Program-made: the position numbers and the translations under genes
Shown: piece by piece, positions 32,034-42,447 of the stretch
Numbering within the stretch: position 1 is the stretch's first letter
How the letters are laid out: every line of letters begins with the position of its first letter
NCBI RefSeq assembly: GCF_001730365.1
Contig: NZ_MIKB01000016.1
Location: forward strand, 62,001-126,000
DNA length: 64,000 bases
From: Enterococcus quebecensis
GTDB lineage: Bacteria > Bacillota > Bacilli > Lactobacillales > Enterococcaceae
Direction: 5' to 3'
Notes under the pieces: generated by a model
Seen by the model: the letters and a program-made list of their open reading frames with translations, nothing else
Told to the model about the DNA's origin: nothing
Databases searched by the model: none

Positions 32034-33086
32034 ATGTTGAAACGAACGCTTAAAGTTTTGTTGCCGCTGATAGGGTTTGTATTTGGGTGTATGGTAGGAA
32101 CACTGAATGTCTGGGCACAAGATGCAGGTTATGAAGTAAAAGCAGTTCCTTCAACGAAGCAAGTCGATGAGACAAAAACATATTTTGATTTACGACTTAC
32201 GCCAAAAGAAACTCATACCATAAAAGCGAAAGTCACCAATCGTTCTGATCAAGAACAAATTATCCATACCCAAGTCAAGACAGCTACAACCAACACAAAT
32301 GGAGTGGTGGAGTACATCAATAGTGATAAAAACCAATCAATCAACTTACCCTATGATTTAAGTAAGTTGGTCAAAACAAATACACAAAAAATTACCTTAG
32401 CACCTCACGAATCAACAGAAGTGGAATATACTATCACAATGCCGGAAAAAGATTTTTCAGGAATTTTGTCAGGCGGGATTGTTTTCACTAGCGAAAATAC
32501 AGAAGAACCTGAAAAAACAACAGCTGATGTAGCCATCAAAAATCAATTTGGGTATGTAATCGCACTAGTTCTTCACGGGAATAAAGAAGTAACACCGAAT
32601 CTAGAATTATCAAAAGTAAGCTTAGGGCAAGTCAATAATAGAAATGTGGTCTTTGCCCATTTGGCTAACCCTAACGCAGCCTATTTAAATCGAATGAATG
32701 TAAATGTAAAAATCACAAAGAAAAATACAGACAAGATCCTTTACGAAACGAGTAAAAGTGAACTGCAAATGGCACCGAATTCGGTTTTTAACTACCCAGT
32801 AAGTTTACAAGAAACAGAATTTAAGCCAGGTAAATATCTATTAGCTATTCATGCAGAATCCAAAGGGAAGGCTTGGGATTTTGAAAAAGAGTTTGAGATA
32901 AAAGCGAAAGAAGCTCAAACATTGAATGACAAAGCGTATATTCATCGGGATAAAGATAAATACGTACTTTATCTAGTGATCTTCTTGGTGTTATTAGTAT
33001 TGATTATTTTATTTATGATATATAGAAAAAGACAACAAAAAATCAAAGCTTTGGAAGAACAAGTAGAAGAATTAAAGAAACAGTAA
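32034..33086 (+). CDS. DUF916/DUF3324 protein (WxL-interacting protein) of locus 2
   Basis: Encodes 350 residues from ATG 32034 with TGGAGGAA upstream. Signal peptide ending near V-W-A-Q, DUF916 (Y-E-V-K-A-V-P-S, Y-F-D-L-R-L), DUF3324 (K-V-S-L-G-Q-V-N-N-R, L-A-N-P-N-A-A-Y-L), then a C-terminal membrane helix (Y-L-V-I-F-L-V-L-L-V-L-I-I-L-F) and a basic, coiled tail. It should bind WxL proteins at the wall and hold them near the membrane. It is the last gene of the locus, before a strong terminator. Confidence 0.9.
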   Translation: MLKRTLKVLLPLIGFVFGCMVGTLNVWAQDAGYEVKAVPSTKQVDETKTYFDLRLTPKETHTIKAKVTNRSDQEQIIHTQVKTATTNTNGVVEYINSDKNQSINLPYDLSKLVKTNTQKITLAPHESTEVEYTITMPEKDFSGILSGGIVFTSENTEEPEKTTADVAIKNQFGYVIALVLHGNKEVTPNLELSKVSLGQVNNRNVVFAHLANPNAAYLNRMNVNVKITKKNTDKILYETSKSELQMAPNSVFNYPVSLQETEFKPGKYLLAIHAESKGKAWDFEKEFEIKAKEAQTLNDKAYIHRDKDKYVLYLVIFLVLLVLIILFMIYRKRQQKIKALEEQVEELKKQ

Positions 33087-33119
33087 TAGATTATCCAAAA
33101 TAGAATGTAAAGTAAAGGA

Positions 33120-33157
33120 GTGAGGCACCCCAGTGGAAGGGGAGCCTCACTTTTTTA
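33120..33157 (+). terminator. Terminator of WxL locus 2
   Basis: GTGAGGC-A-CCCC pairs with GGGG-A-GCCTCAC (33120-33150), followed by T6. Confidence 0.92.
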
Positions 33158-33238
33158 TTTAAATACTATTTCCAATTTTTAGCGTATGTTATACAATAAA
33201 CTGCAAATAATGTATTTAACAAAGAGGTAGGGGGACGG

Positions 33239-33574
33239 ATGATGAAGATGAAAAAAGGATATTTAAGAGCAGCGATTATTGGTGCACTATATGTTATTGT
33301 TCCTCTGATTTTAGGAGCGTTAATCAGCTTTTGGATCAAAACGTCAATTTTTATACCGACTGCTGTTATTTATGCGGTCATGCTTTTGTTTTTAGTGCCA
33401 TCAGACAGTTTGTTTCATAGTGTTGTGGATTACAACGCTAAAAGCATCAACCCAACGTATAGACCTGCAGCATCAACGTCTACTGGTGGAAAGACAAATG
33501 AACTGATCCATTTTGTCTTAGTATTCATTTCCTTAGCCCTATGTTTGTTGGTTTTGTATGTAAGCTATCTATAG
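33239..33574 (+). CDS. Small membrane protein, three transmembrane segments
   Basis: Encodes 111 residues (ATG 33239, or ATG 33242 one codon later; GGTAGGGGG site upstream). Three hydrophobic helices at about residues 9-30, 34-52 and 88-110, with a hydrophilic loop between the second and third that carries Asn/Ser/Thr residues. It resembles the DUF3899-type small membrane proteins found before ymcA-mutS in enterococci, but the match is by general layout. Function unknown. Confidence 0.6.
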   Translation: MMKMKKGYLRAAIIGALYVIVPLILGALISFWIKTSIFIPTAVIYAVMLLFLVPSDSLFHSVVDYNAKSINPTYRPAASTSTGGKTNELIHFVLVFISLALCLLVLYVSYL

Positions 33575-33686
33575 AAAGGAGGCGTGCTGTTTTCTTTCCT
33601 GTGAACTGTTGATTCTACTAGATGTATGTTAAAATAAATAGACTTACTTTCTAACAAAATATTACCCAAAATGAAGGTGTGAAAAC

Positions 33687-34055
33687 ATGGAGCCATCCAT
33701 TACAGATAAAGGAATCAATGAAGAGTTAACTAAATTATTAGCCTTAATCGGCGAAGACGATCTGATCAAACGCTACAAAGAACTGGAAGAAAAAGTTCAA
33801 AATAATGAAAAGCTCACGGATCTTGTGGAGCAAATTAAAGCTGCTCAAAAAGATGCGGTTCAATTTGCTCATTATGACAAACCGGAAGCGGAAAAAGCAG
33901 CAATCAAACGAGCGGATGAGCTGACCAAAGAATTTGATGAACATCCCTTAGTTGTCGCATATAGAGAACAATTGATGGAAGCCAACGACCTCTTACAGCA
34001 CGTCACAGACATGATCCAATATAGAATCAACGAAGAATTAGAGAAGGAAGGGTAA
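33687..34055 (+). CDS. ymcA: YmcA/RicA family regulator (YlbF family)
   Basis: Encodes 122 residues, all helical, highly charged ([41 protein letters not shown]). In Bacillus, RicA forms a complex with RicF and RicT that acts on RNase Y and mRNA processing. The gene ends two bases before mutS, as in the Bacillus ymcA-cotE-mutS region. AAGGTGTG is the ribosome binding site. Likely part of the mutS-mutL transcription unit. Confidence 0.85.
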   Translation: MEPSITDKGINEELTKLLALIGEDDLIKRYKELEEKVQNNEKLTDLVEQIKAAQKDAVQFAHYDKPEAEKAAIKRADELTKEFDEHPLVVAYREQLMEANDLLQHVTDMIQYRINEELEKEG

Positions 34056-34057
34056 CA

Positions 34058-36625
34058 ATGCCGCAAAAAACCAAGAACACACCGATGATGGAACAATACT
34101 TAGCAATTAAAGATCAATATCAGGACGCTTTCCTATTTTACCGATTAGGCGACTTTTATGAAATGTTCTATGAAGATGCAGTTAATGCATCACAATTATT
34201 GGAATTAACCTTAACTAGCCGTAATCGGAATGCTGACGATCCGATTCCAATGTGTGGTATACCTCATCATGCAGCTCAAGGCTATATTGATACATTGATC
34301 GAAAAAGGCTATAAAGTAGCCATTTGCGAACAAGTAGAGGATCCTAAAACAACTAAAGGAATGGTCAAGCGTGAAGTTGTTCAGCTGATTACTCCAGGAA
34401 CTGTAATGACTAGTAAAGGCTTAGATGCCAAAGACAACAACTATTTAACTGCTATTGTGGAAGAAAATGGTATATTTGGTTTAGCCTATGTGGACTTAAG
34501 CACTGGAGAGTTGAAAACTGCTGTCTTGGGTGATGAAGACGGCGTAATCAATGAAGCGTCAGCACTTCAAACGAAGGAAATCGTTTTAGGCAGCCCGCTA
34601 TCAGAAACATTACAGCAAACACTGAAAGATCGTTTAAATATCATTTTTTCTGAGCAGAACCAAGCGGAAGAAAATGCGGAATTTAGCTTTTTAACAAGTG
34701 AATTAACGCATCCTTTGGAAGTGGAAGTAACTGGGAAACTACTAACCTATTTAACGACTACTCAAAAACGGAGTTTAGCCCATATTCAAAAAGCTGTGGA
34801 ATATCAGCCAGATCATTTCTTAAAAATGGATCACTATTCTAAGTTTAACTTAGAGCTGACTCAATCGATTCGGACTGGCTTGAAAAAAGGCACCTTATTG
34901 TGGTTATTGGACGAAACTAAAACCGCAATGGGCGGCCGTTTGTTAAAACAATGGTTAGATCGTCCTTTGATTCAAGAAAAACAAATCCAAACCCGTCAAG
35001 AAATGGTTCAATCCTTATTGAATGCCTACTTTGAACGTGTTGATTTGCAATCAACATTAACGAAAGTCTATGACTTAGAGCGTTTGGCTGGTCGTGTAGC
35101 TTTTGGGAATGTGAATGGACGTGACTTGATCCAACTAAAAACATCGCTAGAACAAGTGCCTCTTGTTCGTGAGCTGATTGTAGGGATTAACCAAGGTGAA
35201 TGGAATGATCTATTACTAGATTTAAATCCAGCAGAAGATATTGTTGAGTTGATTAACCAAGCAATCAATGAAGAGGCTCCCCTTGCGATTACAGAAGGAA
35301 ATATCATTAAAGACAATTACAATGAAAAATTAGATGAGTATCGTGATGCTATGCGCCACGGTAAGCAATGGTTAGCTGAACTAGAAGCAAAAGAACGCCA
35401 AGAAACAGGTATCAAAACCTTGAAGGTAGGCTTCAATCGAGTATTTGGTTATTATATAGAAGTAACAAAATCCAATCTGGCAAATTTAGCTGAAGGAAAG
35501 TACGAAAGAAAACAAACCTTGGCTAATGCAGAGCGATTCATTACTCCTGAGCTAAAAGAAATGGAAACGTTGATTTTAGAAGCAGAAGAAAAATCAGTGG
35601 ATTTAGAATATCAATTATTCTTAGAAGTTCGAGAACAAGTCAAAACTAATATCGAACGTCTGCAAAAATTAGCGAAAACCATTAGTGCAGTTGACGTGTT
35701 GCAAGCATTTGCTACAGTGAGCGAAAGATATCAATATGTTCGTCCAACGCTTAAAAGCAACAGCAAAGAACTACACATTGTTGAAGGACGTCATCCAGTT
35801 GTAGAGAAAGTCTTAGGACACCAAGAATATATTCCAAATAGTGTGCATATGAGTAAAGACAATATTATCCTACTGATCACAGGACCAAACATGTCTGGTA
35901 AGAGTACTTACATGCGCCAGTTAGCATTGACTGTTGTAATGGCTCAAATCGGTTGTTTTGTCCCAGCTGAATCTGCGGAGCTACCGATTTTTGACCAAAT
36001 TTTCACTAGAATAGGTGCGTCAGATGATTTGATTGCTGGTCAAAGTACCTTCATGGTGGAAATGATGGAAGCTAATCAGGCACTACGTCATGCTACGCCA
36101 AATAGCTTGATTTTATTTGATGAACTAGGTCGAGGAACTGCAACATATGATGGGATGGCGTTGGCACAAGCAATTATTGAGTACATCCATCGAGAAGTTA
36201 AAGCGAAAACATTGTTCTCTACCCATTACCACGAATTGACTGTCTTAGATGAAACTTTGACTGGATTGAAAAATGTTCACGTTGGTGCGGTAGAAAAAAA
36301 TGGCGAAGTGGTCTTCTTGCATAAAATGATGGACGGACCAGCTGATAAAAGCTACGGTATTCATGTAGCCAAGATTGCTGGTTTACCAAGTGTTTTATTA
36401 GATCGTGCAGCAACAATCCTTTCTGCATTAGAATCAGAAGAACAACCACTTAAGGCTATTGAATACACAAGTGAGATCAAAGAAGATACAGAACAATTAT
36501 CACTATTCAAAGAAGTTTCCACAGATGAATTAGGTGTGATTGATACACTAAAGAAAATCAACCTATTAGAAATGACACCAATGGATGCTTTAAATAAATT
36601 GCACGAGTTACAAAAAAGAATTTAA
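34058..36625 (+). CDS. mutS: DNA mismatch repair protein MutS
   Basis: Encodes 855 residues, usual length. Mismatch-recognition domain with [13 protein letters not shown] (the Phe that stacks on the mismatch), connector and lever domains, then the ATPase: Walker [10 protein letters not shown] at about 609-617, Walker [11 protein letters not shown], and S-T-H-Y-H-E-L. It ends in a helical clamp region. MutS scans DNA for mismatches and recruits MutL. GGAAGGG upstream of the ATG. It heads mutL 40 bases downstream. Confidence 0.98.
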   Translation: MPQKTKNTPMMEQYLAIKDQYQDAFLFYRLGDFYEMFYEDAVNASQLLELTLTSRNRNADDPIPMCGIPHHAAQGYIDTLIEKGYKVAICEQVEDPKTTKGMVKREVVQLITPGTVMTSKGLDAKDNNYLTAIVEENGIFGLAYVDLSTGELKTAVLGDEDGVINEASALQTKEIVLGSPLSETLQQTLKDRLNIIFSEQNQAEENAEFSFLTSELTHPLEVEVTGKLLTYLTTTQKRSLAHIQKAVEYQPDHFLKMDHYSKFNLELTQSIRTGLKKGTLLWLLDETKTAMGGRLLKQWLDRPLIQEKQIQTRQEMVQSLLNAYFERVDLQSTLTKVYDLERLAGRVAFGNVNGRDLIQLKTSLEQVPLVRELIVGINQGEWNDLLLDLNPAEDIVELINQAINEEAPLAITEGNIIKDNYNEKLDEYRDAMRHGKQWLAELEAKERQETGIKTLKVGFNRVFGYYIEVTKSNLANLAEGKYERKQTLANAERFITPELKEMETLILEAEEKSVDLEYQLFLEVREQVKTNIERLQKLAKTISAVDVLQAFATVSERYQYVRPTLKSNSKELHIVEGRHPVVEKVLGHQEYIPNSVHMSKDNIILLITGPNMSGKSTYMRQLALTVVMAQIGCFVPAESAELPIFDQIFTRIGASDDLIAGQSTFMVEMMEANQALRHATPNSLILFDELGRGTATYDGMALAQAIIEYIHREVKAKTLFSTHYHELTVLDETLTGLKNVHVGAVEKNGEVVFLHKMMDGPADKSYGIHVAKIAGLPSVLLDRAATILSALESEEQPLKAIEYTSEIKEDTEQLSLFKEVSTDELGVIDTLKKINLLEMTPMDALNKLHELQKRI

Positions 36626-36664
36626 ACGTAGAGAAAAAAACTGAGCAAGGAAGGGATCGGACAG

Positions 36665-38752
36665 ATGGGGAAAATACAAGAATTATCAGAACAACTTGCC
36701 AATCAGATCGCTGCTGGTGAAGTAGTAGAACGTCCTGCATCAGTTGTTAAAGAACTTGTGGAAAATGCGATCGATGCCGGTAGTACTCAAATCGATATTT
36801 TTATTGAAGAAGCAGGATTAAAAACGATTCAAGTGATCGATAATGGTGAAGGAATCGCAAAAGAAGATATTCTTAGTGCGTTTAAACGCCATGCAACGAG
36901 CAAGATTCATACAAGGGATGATTTATTCCGCATTCGCAGTTTAGGATTCCGTGGAGAAGCATTGCCCAGTATTGCTTCCGTTTCTGAAGTCATTGTAGAA
37001 ACTGCTGTTTCTGAGGAAGAAGAAGGCAGTTATGTTCAGATGAAAGGTGGTAAGGTGGAAGAACATCGTCCTGCTCCTTTAAGAAAGGGAACAAAAATTA
37101 CGGTTTCTAATTTATTTTTCAATACACCCGCTCGTCTAAAATATGTCAAAACGATTCAAACGGAGTTAGCTAATGTAGGCGACATCGTTAATCGTTTGGC
37201 CTTAAGTCACCCTAATGTTGCTTTTCGTTTAGTTCACGATGGCAATAAAATGATGAATACCACTGGAAATAGCGACTTGAAACAAACAATTGCTGGCATT
37301 TATGGCATTGGGACAGCAAAGAAAATGCTGAAAATCGAAGCAGAAGATTTAGACTTTAAGTTAACAGGTTATATTTCTTTACCAGAAGTAACTAGAGCAA
37401 GCCGTAATTACTTATCAACAATCATCAATGGACGTTACATTAAAAATTTCGCCTTGAATAAGGCGATTGTTGATGGCTATGGCTCCAAATTAATGGTAGG
37501 ACGTTTCCCGCTTGCTGTATTAGAAATCGAGATGGATCCGCTATTGGTTGACGTCAATGTCCATCCAACAAAACAAGAAGTTCGCTTAAGTAAAGAAAAA
37601 GAATTGATGGTCTTGATTAGTGAAGCGATTCGTGAGGTTTTAAGTCATGAACAGCTGATTCCAAATGCAGCAGATAATCTCCGCTTTAAAAAGAAAGTTG
37701 AGCAGCAACCTAAAGTTGAACAAATGGAAATTCCTTTAACTTCACAAGAGGAAACGGCTAAACCTATTCGTAAACCAGGGAGCTTAGGATACGATCCAGC
37801 CAGTGGGAACTTTTTTGTCAAAGAAACCACTGCAGGATTTTCCACTCAGAAACCTGCACACGACCAAGAGAAACCAGATGAAAAAATCACTAAAGAAGAG
37901 CTTGATAGAGAAGCTTTGATGGCACATGCTTTCAGCTCGCCATATGAAGAAACGCCAATTCTGGTTGATTCAAATCCAACTGAGCTTTCAGTTGAGCCGA
38001 AAGAGTCAGCGGAAGTCCAAAAAGAAGAAGCTACAGCGGTAGATGAACAAGTTTATGAAGAAGAATTAAGCCATCATCCAGAATTTGATTTTTCAGCAAC
38101 TAACTCTCAACGGGAGTTAAATCAAGCACTGAATAAATTATCAGATGAACGACCGAAAGAACGTTTCCCAGAATTAGAGTATTTTGGTCAGATGCACGGA
38201 ACCTATCTTTTTGCTCAAAGTAAAAACGGGTTATACATCATCGATCAACATGCCGCTCAAGAGCGAATTAAATATGAATATTTTAGAGAAAAAATCGGTG
38301 AAGTAACCGATGATTTACAGGAATTACTTGTACCGATCGTCATTGATTATCCAAACAGTGATGCATTAAAAATCAAAGAACAAAAAGAAACATTAGCAGA
38401 AGTTGGTATTCATTTAGAAGATTTTGGACAAAATAGCTTTATTGTTCGTTCGCATCCAACATGGTATCCTGCAGGTGAAGAGGAGAACATTATCCGTGAA
38501 ATGATTGATATGTTCTTGACCACAGGAAAAGTCAGTGTAAAAAAATTCCGTGAAGCCACAGCGATTATGATGAGCTGTAAGCGTTCGATTAAAGCTAACC
38601 ATTATTTAAATGAACAACAAGCTAGAGTGTTATTGAAGGATCTTGAAACTTGTGAGAATCCCTTTAATTGCCCACATGGTCGCCCTGTACTGATCCACTT
38701 TACAAATTCAGACATGGAAAAAATGTTTAAACGAATTCAAGATCCACATTAA
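36665..38752 (+). CDS. mutL: DNA mismatch repair protein MutL
   Basis: Encodes 695 residues. GHKL ATPase N-terminus: E-L-V-E-N-A-I-D-A-G, D-N-G-E-G-I, R-H-A-T-S-K-I and G-F-R-G-E-A-L-P-S-I. A long Glu/Lys/Pro-rich linker (about 335-490), then the C-terminal endonuclease domain with D-Q-H-A-A-Q-E-R-I-K-Y-E, S-C-K-R-S-I and C-P-H-G-R-P. The endonuclease motifs agree with species that lack MutH and nick the strand themselves. It is co-transcribed with mutS. Confidence 0.97.
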   Translation: MGKIQELSEQLANQIAAGEVVERPASVVKELVENAIDAGSTQIDIFIEEAGLKTIQVIDNGEGIAKEDILSAFKRHATSKIHTRDDLFRIRSLGFRGEALPSIASVSEVIVETAVSEEEEGSYVQMKGGKVEEHRPAPLRKGTKITVSNLFFNTPARLKYVKTIQTELANVGDIVNRLALSHPNVAFRLVHDGNKMMNTTGNSDLKQTIAGIYGIGTAKKMLKIEAEDLDFKLTGYISLPEVTRASRNYLSTIINGRYIKNFALNKAIVDGYGSKLMVGRFPLAVLEIEMDPLLVDVNVHPTKQEVRLSKEKELMVLISEAIREVLSHEQLIPNAADNLRFKKKVEQQPKVEQMEIPLTSQEETAKPIRKPGSLGYDPASGNFFVKETTAGFSTQKPAHDQEKPDEKITKEELDREALMAHAFSSPYEETPILVDSNPTELSVEPKESAEVQKEEATAVDEQVYEEELSHHPEFDFSATNSQRELNQALNKLSDERPKERFPELEYFGQMHGTYLFAQSKNGLYIIDQHAAQERIKYEYFREKIGEVTDDLQELLVPIVIDYPNSDALKIKEQKETLAEVGIHLEDFGQNSFIVRSHPTWYPAGEEENIIREMIDMFLTTGKVSVKKFREATAIMMSCKRSIKANHYLNEQQARVLLKDLETCENPFNCPHGRPVLIHFTNSDMEKMFKRIQDPH

Positions 38753-38782
38753 AAAATGATATGAGGAAGAAGGTTTATACAA

Positions 38783-39337
38783 ATGGCAGTGATATTAGCT
38801 TCCCAATCCCCTCGCAGACGTGAGCTGTTAGGGAGAATCGTTTCTGATTTTGATGTTGTTCCAGCTGATATCAACGAAGAAGTCAAAAGCTATTTTACCC
38901 CGATGGATTATGTATTAACAATGGCGGCGCAAAAAGCCACGCATATTGCAAAACAATATCCAAATGATTTAGTTATCGGTTGTGATACGATCGTGACAAT
39001 TGATAATGAAATTTTAGGGAAACCGACTTCCAGAGATGATGCGTTTCGAATGTTACGTCAATTAAGCGGTCGCACACATAAAGTGTATACAAGCATCGTC
39101 TTAATGAAAAATGATCAAGAATCTTCAGCTACAGTTCCTGCAACGGTGGAGTTTTATGAGTTATCAGACGAGGAAATCAATCGTTATTTAGATACAAATG
39201 AATACAAAGATAAGGCAGGAGCATATGGTATTCAAGAACAAGGGGCCTTATTAGTCAAACATATTCAAGGGGATTACTATTCGATTATGGGATTGCCGAT
39301 TGCTACCTTGTATCGGATGCTGCCAACTTTCGAGTAG
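38783..39337 (+). CDS. maf: Maf family nucleotide pyrophosphatase
   Basis: Encodes 184 residues. The start [14 protein letters not shown] is the Maf signature; V-I-G-C-D-T-I-V then S-G-R-T-H-K-V-Y-T and [10 protein letters not shown] follow. Maf proteins hydrolyse dTTP/UTP and modified nucleotides and are linked to septum control. It stands 30 bases after mutL and is probably in the same operon. Confidence 0.93.
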   Translation: MAVILASQSPRRRELLGRIVSDFDVVPADINEEVKSYFTPMDYVLTMAAQKATHIAKQYPNDLVIGCDTIVTIDNEILGKPTSRDDAFRMLRQLSGRTHKVYTSIVLMKNDQESSATVPATVEFYELSDEEINRYLDTNEYKDKAGAYGIQEQGALLVKHIQGDYYSIMGLPIATLYRMLPTFE

Positions 39338-39368
39338 TGATTAAATGATGAAAGAAGGAATTAAATCA

Positions 39369-39863
39369 ATGAAATGTTCTCAAACAAGAGCCATTCAAAC
39401 ACATATGATCACCTATCCTCATTTGAATTTTCATAAGACTTTATTTGGTGGTCAATTAATGGCTTGGTTGGATGAAACTGCTGGCCTATCAGCTGTTCGA
39501 GTGTCAAGAGCCGCAATCGTGACAGCGTCCGTTGATCATTTAGATTTTCTAGCACCTTTAAAAGCGAATCATTCAGTGTGTATTGATGCCTATGTATCAG
39601 GTGTTGGTACACGCTCGATGGAGATATTCGTCAAAGTGATTGGTGAGGACTTGTTCACAGGAGAACGCTATTTGGCGGGAACTTGTTTTATGACTTTTGT
39701 AGTGCCAAAAGGAGCTAGCTTGCCAGATACAATCGAACCTGAAACAAAAGAAGAACAATTTATCTGTCAAGGCTATGACGCAAGAAAACAATTCAGACAA
39801 GCGAAACGCCAAGAAAGTATCAACCTTGCTAAACACATTGATTTGGATATTCCTTGGAATTAA
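39369..39863 (+). CDS. Acyl-CoA thioesterase, hotdog fold
   Basis: Encodes 164 residues from ATG 39369 (AGAAGGA upstream); ATGs at 39345 and 39348 are upstream alternatives with poorer sites. Hotdog motif F-G-G-Q-L-M-A-W-L-D-E-T-A-G, then V-D-H-L-D-F-L-A-P, E-I-F-V-K-V and A-G-T-C-F-M-T-F. The YciA/acyl-CoA hydrolase group cleaves acyl-CoA thioesters; preferred chain length is not visible. The C-terminus is basic (A-R-K-Q-F-R-Q-A-K-R). Six bases or so after maf, it may be co-transcribed. Confidence 0.88.
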   Translation: MKCSQTRAIQTHMITYPHLNFHKTLFGGQLMAWLDETAGLSAVRVSRAAIVTASVDHLDFLAPLKANHSVCIDAYVSGVGTRSMEIFVKVIGEDLFTGERYLAGTCFMTFVVPKGASLPDTIEPETKEEQFICQGYDARKQFRQAKRQESINLAKHIDLDIPWN

Positions 39864-39874
39864 TAATCAACTTG

Positions 39875-39910
39875 AACACTTATTTTCTAAACAGAAAATG
39901 AGTGTTTTTT
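39875..39910 (+). terminator. Terminator after the thioesterase gene
   Basis: 14-bp stem AACACTTATTTTCT (39875-39888) with AGAAAATGAGTGTT (39893-39906), one wobble or mismatch, then T run. Confidence 0.85.
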
Positions 39911-39961
39911 GCTCAATGATGCTATGATAAGGTTAACTAAAATGCAAGGGTGTGATTTGTC

Positions 39962-40399
39962 ATGGAAAAACCATCAAAAGAAGAGTTGAAAGAAAAGCTA
40001 TCCGATATTGAATACGCTGTAACTCAGGAAAATGCAACGGAACGACCTTTTACTGGCAAATATGACGATTTTTACCAAGAGGGAATTTATGTGGATATTG
40101 TTAGTGGCGAACCACTTTTTAGTTCAAAAGATAAGTATGATGCAGGCTGTGGTTGGCCAGCATTTACTAGACCAATTGAAAAACGTGGAGTTAAAGAAAA
40201 AGCTGACTTTTCCTTGGGTATGCATCGAGTAGAAGTTCGTAGTAAAGAAGCAGACTCTCACTTAGGGCATGTTTTTACAGACGGGCCACAAGATCAAGGT
40301 GGCTTACGTTATTGTATCAATGCGGCAGCGTTACGTTTTATCCCAGTGCAAGACTTAGAAAAAGAAGGTTATGGAGCATATAAGGCGTTATTTGAATAG
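39962..40399 (+). CDS. msrB: Peptide methionine-R-sulfoxide reductase
   Basis: Encodes 145 residues. It reduces methionine-R-sulfoxide in proteins. Motifs: [21 protein letters not shown], and [10 protein letters not shown] with the catalytic Cys. The two C-x-x-C zinc pairs of some MsrB proteins are absent, as in other Firmicutes. A GTG is not needed: ATG with AAGGGTGTG upstream. It is a stand-alone gene between two terminators. Confidence 0.95.
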   Translation: MEKPSKEELKEKLSDIEYAVTQENATERPFTGKYDDFYQEGIYVDIVSGEPLFSSKDKYDAGCGWPAFTRPIEKRGVKEKADFSLGMHRVEVRSKEADSHLGHVFTDGPQDQGGLRYCINAAALRFIPVQDLEKEGYGAYKALFE

Positions 40400-40410
40400 C
40401 TATTTTCGCT

Positions 40411-40448
40411 TATCTGAGCAGTAATAAATGCTTGGATAGGTTTTTTTT
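40411..40448 (+). terminator. msrB terminator
   Basis: TATCTGAGCA (40411-40420) with TGCTTGGATA (40429-40438), two G-T wobbles, followed by T8. Confidence 0.8.
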
Positions 40449-40588
40449 ATGCAGTTATAAAAGGAAGACTGGCTGATTCTTTTTATTACATGAAAATAGT
40501 TGCTATTTGTCTTTGTTTTTAGTAATATAAGAATATTCAGAAAGATTAGAATTAAGAAAGAAAATCATTGATTATTAAGGAGAATAAG

Positions 40589-42262
40589 ATGAAAAAGACA
40601 AAGGTGACAAAATTAGTGAGTGTTATGATGCTATCAACCTTAATGTTGACAGCTTGTGGAGGAGGAAGTAATACTGATTCCACAGATAGCAGTACGAAAG
40701 GGAAAAAAGCGAGTGGGGAACAGCTTTTTAAATTAGTCGTACAACAAGAAATGCCTACAGCCGATTTATCATTAGGAACAAATACTATCAGTTTCTCAGC
40801 ATTTAATAATATTTATGAAGGATTATACCGACTAGATGCAAAAAGTAAACCACATGCTGCAGGTGCTGCAGAGATGGCTAAGAAAAGCGATGATGGACTT
40901 ACTTATACATTCAAGCTAAGAGAAGATGCAAAATGGTCGAATGGTGATCCCGTAGTAGCCGCTGATTACGTTTATGGCTGGCAACGTACCGCCGATCCTA
41001 AAACGGCTGCAGAATATGCATACATGTTTGAATTGGTCAAAAATGGAGCGGATGTTTCTGCAGGGAAAAAAGGGTTGGATGAACTAGGTATCAAAGCAAT
41101 CAGCGATTACGAATTAGAAGTAACGCTAGAGCATGAAACACCATACTTTGATTACTTGTTAGCTTTCCCGTCATTTTTCCCTCAAAATAAAAAAATAGTA
41201 GAGGAAAAAGGCAAAGATTACGCATCAAATAGTGAGTCATCTGTCTATAATGGTCCCTTTACATTAACTGATTTTGACGGTGCAGGGACGGATACTGAAT
41301 GGTCTTACACAAAAAATGATCAGTACTGGGATAAAGATACAGTCAAATTAGATAAAATCGAAGTAAAAGTAGTAAAAGAAGCACCAACTTCGTTGAATCT
41401 TTTCCAAGATGGACAAGCAGATGACGTGATTTTAAGTGGAGAATTAGCGAAACAAATGGCGGAGGATCCAGAATTAGTTATCGAAAAAGATGCGCGTACT
41501 TCTTATCTTGAATTCAATCAAAGAGACGAAAAATCTCCCTATCGTAATGCTAATTTAAGAAAAGCTATTTCTTATTCAATTGACCGTGATGCTGTTGTTG
41601 ATCGAATTCTAGGAGATGGATCTGTTGCATCGACTGGATTGGTTCCAGAAGGAATGTCTTATTCTCCAAAAGACAACAAAGATTTTGCAGATGAAAACAA
41701 AGATGTCTTGAAATACGATAAAGAAAAAGCGAAAAAATATTGGGATAAAGCCAAAAAAGAATTAGGTATCAGTACATTCAAATTAGATATTGTAGGAGAT
41801 GACACTGATTCTACGAAAAAAATATTAGAGTATATCCAAGGTGCAGTGAAAGAAAACTTAGATGGCGTTGATGTCACTGTGACAAACGTACCATTTACTG
41901 TTCGTTTAGATCGTGGTAAGAATGGTGACTTTGAAGTGATTATGGGTGGTTGGGGTGCTGACTATGCAGATCCAAGTAGCTTCACTGACTTATTCTTAAC
42001 AGGGGGTTCTTATAACAGAGGACGTTACTCAAATGAAAAATACGATGAATTAGTCAAAGCTTCAGGTAGTAAAGATGCTTCTGATCCAGAAAAACGCTGG
42101 ACTGATATGGTGGATGCTGAGAAATTATTGATGGACGATATGGGAATTGCTCCTGTTTATCAAAAAGCAGAAGCACATATGCGTAGTAAAAAAGTCAAAG
42201 GCGTTGTAGCTCACGGAGCTGGCGCGAGATATGACTATAAATGGACGTATATTTCTGAATAA
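40589..42262 (+). CDS. Peptide-binding lipoprotein (OppA/DppE family), copy 2
   Basis: Encodes 557 residues from ATG 40589 with AAGGAG upstream. Signal peptide with lipobox L-T-A-C (about residue 24), Gly/Ser/Thr linker, SBP family 5 body: P-T-A-D-L-S-L-G-T-N, N-I-Y-E-G-L-Y-R-L, V-Y-G-W-Q-R-T-A-D-P, D-P-S-S-F-T-D-L-F. It is a clear paralogue of the protein at 21519, sharing long near-identical stretches in this body. Also without adjacent permease genes. Two such proteins at two sites suggest different peptide preference or expression. Confidence 0.92.
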   Translation: MKKTKVTKLVSVMMLSTLMLTACGGGSNTDSTDSSTKGKKASGEQLFKLVVQQEMPTADLSLGTNTISFSAFNNIYEGLYRLDAKSKPHAAGAAEMAKKSDDGLTYTFKLREDAKWSNGDPVVAADYVYGWQRTADPKTAAEYAYMFELVKNGADVSAGKKGLDELGIKAISDYELEVTLEHETPYFDYLLAFPSFFPQNKKIVEEKGKDYASNSESSVYNGPFTLTDFDGAGTDTEWSYTKNDQYWDKDTVKLDKIEVKVVKEAPTSLNLFQDGQADDVILSGELAKQMAEDPELVIEKDARTSYLEFNQRDEKSPYRNANLRKAISYSIDRDAVVDRILGDGSVASTGLVPEGMSYSPKDNKDFADENKDVLKYDKEKAKKYWDKAKKELGISTFKLDIVGDDTDSTKKILEYIQGAVKENLDGVDVTVTNVPFTVRLDRGKNGDFEVIMGGWGADYADPSSFTDLFLTGGSYNRGRYSNEKYDELVKASGSKDASDPEKRWTDMVDAEKLLMDDMGIAPVYQKAEAHMRSKKVKGVVAHGAGARYDYKWTYISE

Positions 42263-42270
42263 AAAAAAAG

Positions 42271-42313
42271 AGTCAGTACGAATTTAGTTAGAATTCGTAC
42301 TGGCTTTCTTTTT
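42271..42313 (+). terminator. Terminator after peptide-binding lipoprotein 2
   Basis: 14-bp stem (42271-42284 with 42292-42305, one wobble) flanked by A run and T run. Confidence 0.85.
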
Positions 42314-42368
42314 ATCCATAAGTAGCTCTTTTTCAAGCTACTGATTTTTGGTAATCTATGCTAAAATA

Positions 42369-42382
42369 GAAACATATGTGCG
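42369..42382. promoter_or_regulatory. Possible degenerate LexA box upstream of ruvA
   Basis: GAAACATATGTGCG agrees with CGAACATATGTTCG at 11 of 14 positions and lies just after a TAAAAT -10-like box (42362-42367). ruvAB is SOS-regulated in Bacillus. Weak on sequence alone. Confidence 0.35.
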
Positions 42383-42447
42383 TGCAAAACGCAAGAAACG
42401 GTGAGGCAAAATTGTGTTTGTCTTAGTGTATGTAGAAAGGTGAAATT

